Positions 9,855 through 19,401 of a DNA stretch of 64,000 nucleotides are shown here, one piece after another. Location of the stretch: positions 620,001-684,000 of the forward strand of contig NC_009952.1 of assembly GCF_000018145.1 (NCBI RefSeq), written 5' to 3'. A program made the translations under genes and the position numbers. Each line of letters starts with the position of its first letter. The first letter of the stretch is position 1. A model generated the notes under the pieces. It made no database searches, was not told the DNA's origin, and worked only from the letters and a program-made list of their open reading frames with translations. Source of the stretch: Dinoroseobacter shibae DFL 12 = DSM 16493 (GTDB lineage Bacteria; Pseudomonadota; Alphaproteobacteria; Rhodobacterales; Rhodobacteraceae).

Positions 9855-10980
9855 CCGCGCGCGCAATGACCAGCTCTTCATTGGTGGGAATGACCAGGAT
9901 CGGCACCGGCCCGGTCGCGACCCGCGTGGCGTTCCGCGCATTGGCCTCGGCGTCCAGCGACAGGCCGAGATAGTCCATCCCCTCGATCACGCGCGCCCGT
10001 ATGACGGCCGCGTTCTCTCCGATGCCGCCGCAGAACACCAGGGCGTCGATCCCGCCCAGCACAGCCGTCATTGCCCCTAGTTCCCGCCGGATACGGAACA
10101 CGTAGTAATCGATGGCCTCCGCCGCCCTCGGGTCGTCGCTCGCCTGCAGGGTGCGCATGTCATGGCTGAAGCCCGACAGTCCCTGCAGCCCACTTTCCTC
10201 GTAGAGGATCGAGGTGATCTCCTCCCGGCTCATGCCCTGCTCCATCATGTAGAGCAGCACGCCGGGGTCGAGCTGTCCGCAGCGCGTGCCCATGGGCAAC
10301 CCGTCCAGCGCCGAGAAGCCCATGGTGGACCCGACACTGCGCCCGTCGCGCACCGCGCACATCGACGCGCCGTTTCCGAGATGCGCGATCACCACCCGCC
10401 CGGCGGCCAGTTCCGGACAGTCCGCGCGCAGCTTGTCGGTGATGTAGTCGTAGGAGAGCCCGTGAAACCCGTAGCGCCGCACGCCCGCCTCGTAGAAGCG
10501 GCGGGGCAGGGCGAAGGTGTCGTTCACCCAGGGATGTCCCGCATGGAACGCCGTGTCGAAACAGCCGATCTGCACCGCGTCGGGGAATGCCTGCCGCGCG
10601 GCGGCCACCATGGCCAGGTTGTGGGGCTGATGCAGCGGCGCCAGCGGCACGAACGCCTCCAGCGCCTCGATCACATCGGGCGTCAACTCCACCGGTGCCG
10701 TGAAGGCGCCGCCGCCATGGACGATCCTGTGGCCGACCCCGACCACCTGCCGTCCGGACAGGATCGGGCGCAGGGCGGCGAGGATCGCGTGCAGGGCTGC
10801 GGCATGGTCCGTCGGCCCGAGATCCCGTTTCGTCGCCGGGTTGGTGTTCACGATCAGCCGCGCCGCTGGCCCGAGCCCATCGACTTCACCCGCCACGATC
10901 AGAAGCGGCGCATTGGCCGCCTCGTAGACCGCGAACTTTACCGAGGAGCTGCCCGCGTTCAGTGTCAGCAGGACACTCAA
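9832..10980 (-). CDS. ackA: acetate kinase (or related short-chain acid kinase)
   Basis: This cytoplasmic enzyme interconverts acetyl phosphate and ADP with acetate and ATP. Motifs in order are LTLNAGSSSVKF at the N terminus, GFHGLSYDYI, AHLGNGASM, the SVGSTMGFSALDGLPMGT block and CGGIGENAAVIR. I assign the start to TTG at 10980, which overlaps the TGA stop of the upstream phosphotransacylase gene as TTGA, with GGAG 7 bases ahead; no ATG exists at this position. The product is 382 residues. Pairing with a PTA/PTB enzyme indicates an acyl-CoA to acid plus ATP pathway. Butyrate kinase activity is less likely from the motifs. Confidence 0.9.
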   Translation of the reverse strand: MSVLLTLNAGSSSVKFAVYEAANAPLLIVAGEVDGLGPAARLIVNTNPATKRDLGPTDHAAALHAILAALRPILSGRQVVGVGHRIVHGGGAFTAPVELTPDVIEALEAFVPLAPLHQPHNLAMVAAARQAFPDAVQIGCFDTAFHAGHPWVNDTFALPRRFYEAGVRRYGFHGLSYDYITDKLRADCPELAAGRVVIAHLGNGASMCAVRDGRSVGSTMGFSALDGLPMGTRCGQLDPGVLLYMMEQGMSREEITSILYEESGLQGLSGFSHDMRTLQASDDPRAAEAIDYYVFRIRRELGAMTAVLGGIDALVFCGGIGENAAVIRARVIEGMDYLGLSLDAEANARNATRVATGPVPILVIPTNEELVIARAVSAALHP

Positions 10981-12341
10981 GCGGTGGCTCCGACAAGGAG
11001 CGCCGCGATCGCACACGAGGCGAGCCGCGCCTTGTCGTTATCGGCGCGACTGTTCAGGATGACAGGGCATTGTGCCCCCATCACGATCCCGCCTGCATCC
11101 GCATGGGCGAGATATGTCAGCTGCTTGGCCAGCATGTTGCCCGCTTCCATGTTGGGTACGATCAGGATATCGGCCTGTCCCGCCACCTTCGATATGATGC
11201 CCTTTGTGCGCGCCGCGGCCAGGTCCACCGCGTTGTCCATGGCCAGCGGTCCGTCCACCAGCCCGCCGGTGATCTGCCCGCGCTCGGCCATCTTCGACAG
11301 GATCGCGGCGTCGAGCGTGGAGGGGATCGCCGGGTTGACCGTCTCCACCGCCGACAGGATCCCGACCTTCGGCATCGTGACCCCGATGGCCAGCGCCAGG
11401 TCGATGGCGTTCTGGGTGATATCCGCCTTGGTCTTGAGATCGGGCGCGATGTTGATCGCCGCATCCGAGATGAACAGCGGATGATCGAGCCCGGGCACAT
11501 CCATCACGAAAACATGGCTCAGCCGCCGGGTGCCGCGCAGGCCCCCGTCCTTCTTCAGGATCGCCGAGAGCAGGACATCCGTATGCAAATGCCCCTTCAT
11601 GATCGCCTTGGCGCGTCCCTCATGGACCAGCCGCACCGCGCAGGCCGCTGCGGCCTTGTGATGGGGCTCGGCGATGATCTCGTAAGGGGCCAGGTCGATG
11701 CCCTTCTCCGCCGCCGCCGCCGCGATCCTGTCCGGGTCCCCGATCAGCAGCGGCGTGATCAGCGTGTGCTCGGCCCCGAGGATCGTGCCCGCCAGCGCGT
11801 CGGGCTCTTCGGGGGCCACCACCGCCGTAGGAAAGGGGGGCAGGGGTTCAGCCCGAAGGATCATCCGCTCGAAATGCACATGGCGCTGCACCAGCAAGCC
11901 CGGCACATTGGCTGCGTCAAGCATGATGCGGGTCTCCGGCGCGATCACCTCCGCCTCCCCGTCCAGAAGGCGTCGCCCCCCCTGGGTCTCGACGATGGTT
12001 TCCAGCCGCACCACCCGGTCCGCCTTTTTCTCCAGCAACTTGACCCGCGCCACCACCGTCTCGCCGGCCAGCACCGGCGCACGGAAGAAAAGCGACTGCG
12101 CGCGGTACCGCATGCCGGGACCCGGCAATTTGTTGCCCAGCACCGACGAGATCAGGGAGGCCACCCACATCGCCGGCGCAACCGCTTCGGGCACGCCATC
12201 GCCATCGCCGTCCTGGTCCGGCACGGTCAGCGGGTTGAAATTGCCCGAGGCGTTGGCAAAGACGATCAGGTCCTCTTCCCGGCAGAGCCGGGAGGTCTCT
12301 GCCGTCGCGCCGATCTCCAGGTCGTCGAATACACTGCTCAT
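10977..12341 (-). CDS. MaoC-like hydratase domain fused to phosphate acetyl/butyryltransferase
   Basis: This is a 454-residue two-domain enzyme. Residues about 1-150 form a MaoC/hot-dog domain (FANASGNFNPLTV, then FFRAPVLAGETV). Residues about 155-450 form a PTA_PTB domain (LIGDPDRI, HKAAAACAVRLV, KGHLHTDVLL, ISDAAINIAPDL, QADILIVPNMEAGNML). Such proteins are annotated as bifunctional enoyl-CoA hydratase/phosphate acetyltransferase. The C-terminal part would make acetyl or butyryl phosphate for the kinase encoded by the next gene, which it overlaps by 4 bp. The hydratase role is inferred from the fold. Start ATG at 12341. Confidence 0.9.
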   Translation of the reverse strand: MSSVFDDLEIGATAETSRLCREEDLIVFANASGNFNPLTVPDQDGDGDGVPEAVAPAMWVASLISSVLGNKLPGPGMRYRAQSLFFRAPVLAGETVVARVKLLEKKADRVVRLETIVETQGGRRLLDGEAEVIAPETRIMLDAANVPGLLVQRHVHFERMILRAEPLPPFPTAVVAPEEPDALAGTILGAEHTLITPLLIGDPDRIAAAAAEKGIDLAPYEIIAEPHHKAAAACAVRLVHEGRAKAIMKGHLHTDVLLSAILKKDGGLRGTRRLSHVFVMDVPGLDHPLFISDAAINIAPDLKTKADITQNAIDLALAIGVTMPKVGILSAVETVNPAIPSTLDAAILSKMAERGQITGGLVDGPLAMDNAVDLAAARTKGIISKVAGQADILIVPNMEAGNMLAKQLTYLAHADAGGIVMGAQCPVILNSRADNDKARLASCAIAALLVGATA

Positions 12342-12596
12342 GGGTCTGCCTTCTGCCAGTCTCGGTTCCGCGGGGAGGGTGCGGGGGCACATGTCATGTG
12401 ATGGCGCCCATGGTGTTCAACCTTTCCAAACCTGCAACCCACTGCGCCGCGACCATTGCGCGCTGCCCCGGGACGGTTGCTAAAACGGTTCGTTTTCTGA
12501 AAACCGTGCGACTCGCCACAGGTGACAGCTGTCGACTTTCCCGAAGGCATGGCCGCGCGCGTTGATTTGGCGCCGGAGCAATGCTAGCGCGAACTC

Positions 12597-13406
12597 ATGA
12601 AGCAAATCATGTGCATCAACTGGGGCACCAAGTACGGCGCGCCTTACATCAACCGGCTTTACGACATGGTCGCGCGCCATACCACGCCGCCCTTCCGGTT
12701 CGTGTGTTTCACCGACACGCGCCAGGGCGTGCGCCCGGAAGTGGAGTGTTTCGACCTGCCCGAGATGCCCGGCTTCATGCCCGAGCGCACCATCGGGCAG
12801 TGGCCGAAATCCCGGCTCTGGGCACCGACGCTCGGCGATCTCGAAGGGCCGGTGCTGTTTCTGGACCTGGATGCGTCGATCGTCGGCTCGCTCGATGATT
12901 TCTTCGACTACGGCTCGCCCGAGGACGTGATCCTTGCCCGCAACCAGGCCAAGCCGCTGCACAAGCTCGGCCAGACCTCGGTCTACAGGATGCCCGTGGG
13001 GGCGCTCGCCTCCCTGCAGCCGATTTTCGCCGCAGACCCCCAGGGGATCGCCGACAAATACCGGTTCGAGCAGCATTTCGTCACCAAGAACGCGCCAAAC
13101 GGTGTCAAGTTCTGGCCGCGGGCCTGGGTGTCCCACTTCCGGATCGACTGCATCCCGCGGTTTCCGTTCAACTATTTTCGCGCCCCGCGCCCACCCGAGG
13201 ATTCCCGGGTGGTGATCTTCGCAGGCGCGCTCAACCCGCCGGACGCGGTGCGGGGACGGTATCACCGCACCTTGCCCCATCTGGCGCCCTGGCCTCACAT
13301 CAAGCGCGCGCTGACCCAGAAGAAGAAGCTCAAGGCGATCCGGCAGTACCTGCTGCCTGCGCCGTGGGTGGAGGACGTGCCCCTGCCCGAGACGCCCAAG
13401 GAGTAG
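12597..13406 (+). CDS. putative glycosyltransferase
   Basis: This 269-residue cytoplasmic protein has a GT-A-like outline. CINWGTKYGAPYINRLY opens the Rossmann half, FRFVCFTDT follows, and LFLDLDASIVGSLDDFF near 82-98 holds a DxD-type metal/nucleotide-sugar motif (DLD). A lysine-rich stretch (TQKKKLKAIRQY) near 240 may touch membrane or acceptor. Donor and acceptor are unknown. The gene is single, and its stop lies only 2 bp from the stop of the convergent SulP gene. It is divergent from the MaoC-PTB gene across a 255-bp gap. Confidence 0.7.
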   Translation: MKQIMCINWGTKYGAPYINRLYDMVARHTTPPFRFVCFTDTRQGVRPEVECFDLPEMPGFMPERTIGQWPKSRLWAPTLGDLEGPVLFLDLDASIVGSLDDFFDYGSPEDVILARNQAKPLHKLGQTSVYRMPVGALASLQPIFAADPQGIADKYRFEQHFVTKNAPNGVKFWPRAWVSHFRIDCIPRFPFNYFRAPRPPEDSRVVIFAGALNPPDAVRGRYHRTLPHLAPWPHIKRALTQKKKLKAIRQYLLPAPWVEDVPLPETPKE

Positions 13407-13408
13407 GC

Positions 13409-15760
13409 TCAGCGGCTCTCGCGCAGCATCCGCAAGGTGCGGTGGTGTTTGCGCGACAACGCGGTGGCGATCATCCGGTGCCAGGCCGCGGCAAGTTCCG
13501 GGTCGTCCCTGGTGCGCTGGTCAAGCTCGGACCGATTGAACCGGTACACGGTCGCGGCTGTTTCGGCGATCACATCCGCGGCCCGGGGCAGGCCTGCATA
13601 GCTTGCAATCTCGCCGATCAGGGCTCCGGGGCGCAGGGATTGGATCCGGCGCATCCGCCCGTCCGGGGTGGGGGCCAGCACCGCCAGCTGCCCGCGCTCC
13701 ACCAGGATCACGTCCGTGTCCCGGTCGCCGCAGGCCATCAAACGCTGCCCCGCCGCGACCTCCTCGCGGGTCATCATCGACAAAACACGCTGCGCAAGTG
13801 CGGCATCCCCGAGCGTGGCGTCGAGGAAGGCGCGCGCGCCCGCGCCTGTCTCGGCCGCCTCCAGTCGCGTCAGCAGCCGGTCCTCGGCGGCCTCCAACGC
13901 GGCGTCCGTCGCACTCGCGAACCGCATGGCCGGGTCCGGGCCGAGCAGCGCTTCCAGACGGACGAGTGCTGCGGCCACCGCGGGGCTGGCTTCGGTGATG
14001 ACGATCTGCACCTGGCTGTTGCGCGCGAGGAAATCGAGCTTCTGCAAGGCGGCAAGCGCCGCGCTGTCGAGCGCGCTCACCCGCGCAAAATCAAGCAGGA
14101 TCGTGTCGGGCCTGTTGGGCCGGTTCAGGGCCGCGCGGACATGCTCCAGCAACTGCTCCACCGATCCGAAGAACAAGAAACCGCGCAGGGTCAGGGTCAG
14201 AACCCGGTGCGCCTCCCGGTCGAGCACCGCGCTTTGCGCCGGGCCCCGGTCCACCGAACTGCGCCGTACGTTCAGATCCGCGAGCCGCGTGACCACGGGC
14301 AGTCGTGCGTAGCTGATCGCGAAGATCAGCGAGGCGGCAACGATACCGAAGCCGATCGCTGGCAGGATGCCGAAGACCACCGTCACCAGCACGATCCCGG
14401 CGGAGATCGCCCAATCCGCGAGGGGTTGTTGGCGGTATTGCTGCAACAGCCAGCGCGACAGGATCGTGTAGCCGATATAGACCAGCAGCCCGGTCGCCAC
14501 GAAGGTGGGCGTGAAGGCGACGATCGCCGGTGCGTAGACCAGGCTTGCTGCAAGAAACCCCAGAAGAACGATCCGTGCCACCGGACCGCGCGCGCCCAGG
14601 GCCTGCATCGAGACCGTGTTCACAGAGGAGACATAGCTGATACTGCCGCCCATCGCGCCAAGACCCACATTCGTCAGGCCGGTGACCGACAGGGCGCGGC
14701 GCGTCTCGATATCCGTGCGCAGGGCCAGCTCGATCCCCGTCAGGTTCAGCATGGCGCCGAGAATGCCGATCAGCGCCGCGGCGGCGATCAGCGCGACGTG
14801 GCCCGACACGAAGCTCCAGGAAATCGCGTCGAACAAGCCCGGGTGCCAGCCGATCAGCGCCTCCTGCGTGCTGCGCGGCGGCAGGTAGCCGAGGGTGCGG
14901 GCGTCTTCGGGGCCGAGCCCCTGGGCGCTCAGCACCCCGTAGAAGGCCAGAAAGGCCAGCAGGACCGCAAGGAAAGGGCCGAGATCCGCGCGCCACCGGG
15001 CCAGCAGACCGATCGCCCCCGTCAGTCCGAGCGTCAGCGCGAGGGCGGGCAGGGCCTCGACGGGCAGGCGGGCGAGACCTTGCAGGCCAGGCGCCGGTGC
15101 ATCCACGATCCGCGACAGGCCCGCGAGGATCAGGATCATGCCCGCGCTCGCCAGGAACCCGGCAGAGACCGGATGCGGCATCAGCCGCACCACCCGCCCC
15201 ACATCCAGCGCCGACAGGATCAGCATCCCGACCCCGGTGACAACCGCCGAGAGGCCCAACAGCGCCAGCATGGTCGCCACCCGGCTCTCCGGGCTCAGGG
15301 CCGCCGCGGTTGGGTCCGCCAAAAGGTAAGCCGCAGGCAGCAATGCCGCGACCGGCACGTTCTGCAACGCCCCCACTGCGGTCGGCGGCATCCCCGGAAT
15401 CGCCGTCAGCGCGCAGGTCGCCACGATGCAACTGGCCAGCAGGAGCGCCGTACTCAGCCCCAGTCCCACCGCCAGCGCGCCCGCAAAGACCAGCCCCGAG
15501 AGCGCCACCGCCTGTCCCAGCAGGTTGAACCCCACCAGAAGCCCCGCCACGACAGAGGGAACGACTGGCGCGGCGCCCGACTTCGGGCGGCCGCTCACCC
15601 CCACTGACACGGGGCGGGTCCGCGCTGCCGGGCGCGGGAGGGCAGTGGGCAGGCCGGGAAATTGCGCATGGGGGTTGGGCGGAGCCTCCGAAACCGTGTC
15701 AGTGTCGGCGCATCCCGGACGAGGGCGGCCTGCCCCGCAGGCGTGCCACGGGGCGGCCAA
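13409..15760 (-). CDS. SulP/SLC26-family transporter with STAS and cyclic-nucleotide-binding domains
   Basis: This is an inner-membrane anion transporter, probably for sulfate or bicarbonate. The SulP core starts near 64 (APVVPSVVAGLLVGF) and spans about ten or more hydrophobic segments, with MPHPVSAGF and the GGSISYVSS loop. A STAS domain follows at about 505-610 (ILLDFARVSALDSAALAAL). A cyclic-nucleotide-binding domain lies at about 650-760 (FLDATLGDAALAQRVLS, then RPGALIGEIASYAG). The start is uncertain: the longest frame begins with TTG at 15760 (783 residues) and there are GTG codons at 15610 and 15598. It is 48 bp downstream of the esterase gene on the same strand. Confidence 0.85.
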   Translation of the reverse strand: MAAPWHACGAGRPRPGCADTDTVSEAPPNPHAQFPGLPTALPRPAARTRPVSVGVSGRPKSGAAPVVPSVVAGLLVGFNLLGQAVALSGLVFAGALAVGLGLSTALLLASCIVATCALTAIPGMPPTAVGALQNVPVAALLPAAYLLADPTAAALSPESRVATMLALLGLSAVVTGVGMLILSALDVGRVVRLMPHPVSAGFLASAGMILILAGLSRIVDAPAPGLQGLARLPVEALPALALTLGLTGAIGLLARWRADLGPFLAVLLAFLAFYGVLSAQGLGPEDARTLGYLPPRSTQEALIGWHPGLFDAISWSFVSGHVALIAAAALIGILGAMLNLTGIELALRTDIETRRALSVTGLTNVGLGAMGGSISYVSSVNTVSMQALGARGPVARIVLLGFLAASLVYAPAIVAFTPTFVATGLLVYIGYTILSRWLLQQYRQQPLADWAISAGIVLVTVVFGILPAIGFGIVAASLIFAISYARLPVVTRLADLNVRRSSVDRGPAQSAVLDREAHRVLTLTLRGFLFFGSVEQLLEHVRAALNRPNRPDTILLDFARVSALDSAALAALQKLDFLARNSQVQIVITEASPAVAAALVRLEALLGPDPAMRFASATDAALEAAEDRLLTRLEAAETGAGARAFLDATLGDAALAQRVLSMMTREEVAAGQRLMACGDRDTDVILVERGQLAVLAPTPDGRMRRIQSLRPGALIGEIASYAGLPRAADVIAETAATVYRFNRSELDQRTRDDPELAAAWHRMIATALSRKHHRTLRMLRESR

Positions 15761-15808
15761 TGCGTCAACAGACCGGACCGGATGGTCCAGCCCGCGATGC
15801 TGGCGCGG

Positions 15809-16474
15809 TCAGGCGGCAGGGCGGTTCAGAAGGCCGCGCAGGGCGGTGATGTCCTCGGACAGCAGCCCATGCCCCGCCCCCGGCGCGGTCACCGTGTCGA
15901 CGGTCGCCTCGAGGCGTCTAAACACCTCCGCCGATCTTTGTGCCCGGGCGTGCGGGATATGCGGGTCCTGTTCATAGACACTCAGGTAGACGGGCAGCCC
16001 GCGCAGGTCGGTGTCATAGTCGAACCGCTTGTCGCCATGCCCATAAAGTGCGGGCGTCGGCGCGCCGTCCGTGTCCCCGGTGCCCACCAGCGCGCCTGAA
16101 AACCCAAACGCCCCGGCCAGCCCCGTGCCCTGCCGCGCCGCATATTCCAGCGCAAGGCACGCGCCCTGGCTGAACCCGGCCACGGCGATCCGTGCGCGGG
16201 GCAGGCCCTCGGCCTCCAGTGCCGCGAAGGCATCCGCAACGGCATCCAGTCCGGCCTCCAAAGGCGCGGCCATCTCGGCATGGGGCGCCAGGAACGAGGT
16301 TGGCCACCAGGACCGGGCCGGATGCTCCGGCCCGATCAGCGCAAGATCGGGAAGGCCCAGGGCCTCCCCAACCTGCAGGATGTCGGCGGCGGACCCGCCC
16401 CGTCCATGGACAAGGACGAGGCCCGCCGGGGCGCGGGACGCAGGCGCCCCGCCCCGCACCAGCCGCGCGGTCAT
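15809..16474 (-). CDS. phospholipase/carboxylesterase-family alpha/beta hydrolase
   Basis: This 221-residue hydrolase has LVLVHGRGGSAADI for the oxyanion hole, the nucleophile elbow AGFSQGACLA (Ser about 99), an aspartate near DTDLRG/QDPHIP and the histidine in GAGHGL near the end. It resembles MhqD-type esterases that accompany glyoxalase-fold dioxygenases in quinone resistance. Its ATG overlaps the stop of the upstream dioxygenase gene (ATGA), so the two are translationally coupled. The substrate is inferred from context only. Confidence 0.85.
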   Translation of the reverse strand: MTARLVRGGAPASRAPAGLVLVHGRGGSAADILQVGEALGLPDLALIGPEHPARSWWPTSFLAPHAEMAAPLEAGLDAVADAFAALEAEGLPRARIAVAGFSQGACLALEYAARQGTGLAGAFGFSGALVGTGDTDGAPTPALYGHGDKRFDYDTDLRGLPVYLSVYEQDPHIPHARAQRSAEVFRRLEATVDTVTAPGAGHGLLSEDITALRGLLNRPAA

Positions 16475-17394
16475 GCGGCGGTCCTGAGCGGCGGCAGCAC
16501 CCGCTCGATCCGGTCGCGAAGCGGCTCGTGCTGCGGCGGCAGCATAAGCTTCCGGCCCAGGGCCTCCATCGGCTCGTCCGTGGCGAAGCCCGGCGGGTCG
16601 GTGGCGATCTCGAACAGGACACCGCCCGGCTCCCGGAAGTAGATCGCGTCGAAATACTGCCGGTCGATCACCGGGGTCAAGCCATGCCCCAGGCCCAGAA
16701 GTTTCTCACGCCAGCCCATGTGGGTGTCGTGATCCTGCGCCCGGAAGGCCACGTGATGGATCGTGCCCGCCCCGGACCGCCCGATGGACGGGGTGTCGGT
16801 GCGGATCAGGTCGACCACCGCGCCGCGAGCATCGCCGGGGGCGACCAGTCGCAGCCGTTCGATCCCCTCGCCGGTCTCGGTGCCGCCATCGGTATAGCCG
16901 AACACCTCGGTCAGCAGTTTGGCGGTGGGCTCCGGGTCGGCCTCCCACAGGGTGACCGAGTGGAACCCGTCCAGCGGCGCCTGCGCCACCCGGTCGGTCT
17001 CGATCAATTCTACCGGCGCGCCGTCCGGGTCGCGCAGGGTGATCACGCGCTGGCCGAACCGCTCAACGGGGCCGTTGAAGTCGATGGCATCCTCGGCAAG
17101 GCGTGCCATCCAGCCGTCGAACCGGCCTGCGGGAACGGCGTAGGCATAGGCGCTCGCCATGCCCGGCCCGGCGCGCCCGGGGCCCGCATCCACGAAGGGG
17201 AAGAAGGTCAGGATCGTGCCCGGCTCTGCGGTCTCGTTGCCGTAATAGAGGTGATAGGTGTCCGGCGCGTCGAAATTCACGGTCTTCTTGACCAGCCGCT
17301 GTCCCAGCGTGCCGGTGAAGAAATCCAGGTTGTCCTGCGGCGGTCCGGAGATCGCGGTGACATGGTGCAGGCCGGGAATGGTGTTGTGTTTCAT
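16471..17394 (-). CDS. VOC-family ring-cleaving dioxygenase (MhqO/MhqA-like)
   Basis: The 307-residue protein contains two glyoxalase/bleomycin-resistance (VOC) modules. The first begins IPGLHHVTAISG, contributing a metal-ligand His. The second begins DGFHSVTLWEADPEP near 150 and contains GTIHHVAFRAQD. FYFREPGGVLFEIATDPPGF-like wording near 265-285 (FREPGGVLFEIATDPPGF) is typical of MhqO proteins. The likely role is an extradiol dioxygenase or thiol-dependent enzyme acting on hydroquinones or catechols. Start ATG at 17394 with GGAGG six bases upstream. It is the first gene of an operon with the esterase and perhaps the SulP gene. Confidence 0.85.
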   Translation of the reverse strand: MKHNTIPGLHHVTAISGPPQDNLDFFTGTLGQRLVKKTVNFDAPDTYHLYYGNETAEPGTILTFFPFVDAGPGRAGPGMASAYAYAVPAGRFDGWMARLAEDAIDFNGPVERFGQRVITLRDPDGAPVELIETDRVAQAPLDGFHSVTLWEADPEPTAKLLTEVFGYTDGGTETGEGIERLRLVAPGDARGAVVDLIRTDTPSIGRSGAGTIHHVAFRAQDHDTHMGWREKLLGLGHGLTPVIDRQYFDAIYFREPGGVLFEIATDPPGFATDEPMEALGRKLMLPPQHEPLRDRIERVLPPLRTAA

Positions 17395-17585
17395 GGATGC
17401 CTCCGTCAGGTGCGGCGGCGTCAGTGCCGCGGCTTGACCCGCAACATAAGCCCCCGAGGCATTCGCACAATTCCACGGTCTCGCGCCGTTTCTGTGCATT
17501 TTCGCAGGGCGGGCCGCGCGCGCATGGCCTTTCGCCCGCCGCGCTCCGGGCCTAGAGTGCCGCTCTCGCCAACCCGGAGCCCCTG

Positions 17586-18542
17586 ATGTCCCAGCCTGTC
17601 GCAGATATCGTCACCATCACCGACCTGGTGAAAGCCTATCCCGGCGGCTTTACCGCATTGAACGGTGTCACCCTGTCGATCCGGGAGGGGGAGATCCTCG
17701 CCCTGCTGGGGCCGAACGGGGCGGGCAAGACCACGCTGATCTCCACCATCTGCGGGCTCACCATGCCCACGGGCGGCACGGTCACCGTGGGCGGGCATGA
17801 CGTGGTCGCCGACTATCGCGCCACGCGCCGGATGATCGGGCTGGTCCCGCAGGAGCTGTCGCTGGAGCCGTTCGAGACGGTGGAGGCGACGGTCGCCTTT
17901 TCCCGCGGGTTGTTCGGCAGGCCCCGCGACCCCGCCCGGATCGAAAAGATCCTCCGCGACCTGAGCCTGTGGGACAAGCGCGCCTCGAAGATCGTCGCAT
18001 TGTCGGGCGGGATGAAACGGCGGGTGCTGATCGCCAAGGCGCTGGCCCATGACCCGAAGGTGCTGTTTCTCGACGAACCCACCGCCGGGGTCGATGTGGA
18101 GCTGCGCCGGGACATGTGGCGCGTGGTCGAAGCGCTGAAGGCGGCGGGTGTCACCATCATCCTGACCACCCACTATATCGAAGAGGCCGAGGCGATCGCC
18201 GACCGCATCGCGGTGATCAACAAGGGCGAGATCCTGCTGGTCGAGGAAACCGCGGGCCTGATGGCACGCATGGGCAAGAAGGAGGCGGTGATCGACCTCG
18301 CCGCGCCGCTGGAGGCGCTGCCCGCGGCCCTGACCGGTCCTGACCTGACCCTCGCTGCGGGCGGGCATCAGATCGTCTACACTTACGACACCCAGGCCGA
18401 GCGCACGGGCATCCGCCGCGTGCTCAACGAGCTGGACGCCGCGGGCATCGTGATGCGCGACCTGTCCACCCGGCAAAGCTCCCTGGAGGACGTGTTCGTC
18501 TCGCTCGTCCACGACGACGCGCCCCGGGAGGCCGCCCAATGA
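17586..18542 (+). CDS. ABC-2 type exporter ATP-binding protein
   Basis: This 318-residue ABC ATPase has Walker [10 protein letters not shown] at about 45-53, the Q-loop in LVPQELSLE, the signature LSGGMKRR at about 140-147, Walker [13 protein letters not shown] and the switch His in TTHYIEEAE. The C-terminal 80 residues are the extension seen in YadG/DrrA-like drug, polysaccharide or lipid exporters. It overlaps the membrane-subunit gene by 4 bp (ATGA). The substrate is unknown. Confidence 0.9.
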   Translation: MSQPVADIVTITDLVKAYPGGFTALNGVTLSIREGEILALLGPNGAGKTTLISTICGLTMPTGGTVTVGGHDVVADYRATRRMIGLVPQELSLEPFETVEATVAFSRGLFGRPRDPARIEKILRDLSLWDKRASKIVALSGGMKRRVLIAKALAHDPKVLFLDEPTAGVDVELRRDMWRVVEALKAAGVTIILTTHYIEEAEAIADRIAVINKGEILLVEETAGLMARMGKKEAVIDLAAPLEALPAALTGPDLTLAAGGHQIVYTYDTQAERTGIRRVLNELDAAGIVMRDLSTRQSSLEDVFVSLVHDDAPREAAQ

Positions 18543-19300
18543 ACTTCGCCGCGATCCAGACGATCTTCCGCTACGAGATGCACCGGTTCTTCCGCACCAT
18601 GCTGCAAAGCCTGATCTCGCCGATCCTGTCCACCTCGCTCTATTTCGTGGTGTTCGGGGCGGCCATCGGCGCGCGGATGGAGGAAGTCGACGGCACCTCC
18701 TACGGGGCCTTTATCGTGCCGGGGCTGATCATGCTGTCGGTGCTGACGCAATCGGTGTCCAATGCCAGCTTCGGGATCTATTTCCCCAAGTTCATCGGCA
18801 CGATCTACGAAATCCTCAGCGCCCCGATCTCGGCGCTGGAGATCGTGATCGGCTATGTGGGTGCGGCGGCGTTCAAGGCGCTGCTGATCGGGCTGATCAT
18901 CCTCGGCACGGCGTTCCTGTTCGTGCCGCTGGAGATCCAGCACCCGATCTGGATGTTGTGTTTCCTGGTGCTGACCTGCATCGCCTTCAGCCTGCTGGGC
19001 TTCATCATCGGCGTTCTCGCGCAGAATTTCGAGCAATTGCAACTGGTTCCGCTGCTGATCATCACGCCGCTGGTGTTCCTCGGGGGCAGCTTCTACTCGA
19101 TCTCGATGCTGCCGCCGATCTGGCAGACCGTGACCCTGTTCAACCCGGTGGTCTACCTGATCTCGGGCTTTCGGTGGTCGTTCTTCGGCACCGCCGACGT
19201 GCCCGTGGTCTGGAGCCTGCTTGCCATTCTCGCCTTCACGCTGGCCTGTTTCGGCGCGATCTGGTGGATCTTCCGCTCCGGCTACCGCATCCGGGGCTGA
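18539..19300 (+). CDS. ABC-2 type exporter membrane subunit
   Basis: This is a 253-residue ABC2_membrane protein with about six transmembrane helices. Examples are [37 protein letters not shown] and [19 protein letters not shown]. The family block [22 protein letters not shown] precedes the last helices. It resembles YadH and pairs with the ATPase encoded immediately upstream. It probably exports a hydrophobic compound or envelope component; nothing nearby identifies it. Confidence 0.9.
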   Translation: MNFAAIQTIFRYEMHRFFRTMLQSLISPILSTSLYFVVFGAAIGARMEEVDGTSYGAFIVPGLIMLSVLTQSVSNASFGIYFPKFIGTIYEILSAPISALEIVIGYVGAAAFKALLIGLIILGTAFLFVPLEIQHPIWMLCFLVLTCIAFSLLGFIIGVLAQNFEQLQLVPLLIITPLVFLGGSFYSISMLPPIWQTVTLFNPVVYLISGFRWSFFGTADVPVVWSLLAILAFTLACFGAIWWIFRSGYRIRG

Positions 19301-19401
19301 GCGGCGCGGCCCCGCGCCGGGCGGGCAGGGTGGCAACAGTATTTGCGCCCTGCGCGCGCCGCGCCTTGCCGCTGGGCAGGTCGCGGCTTACATCGCCCAC
19401 C

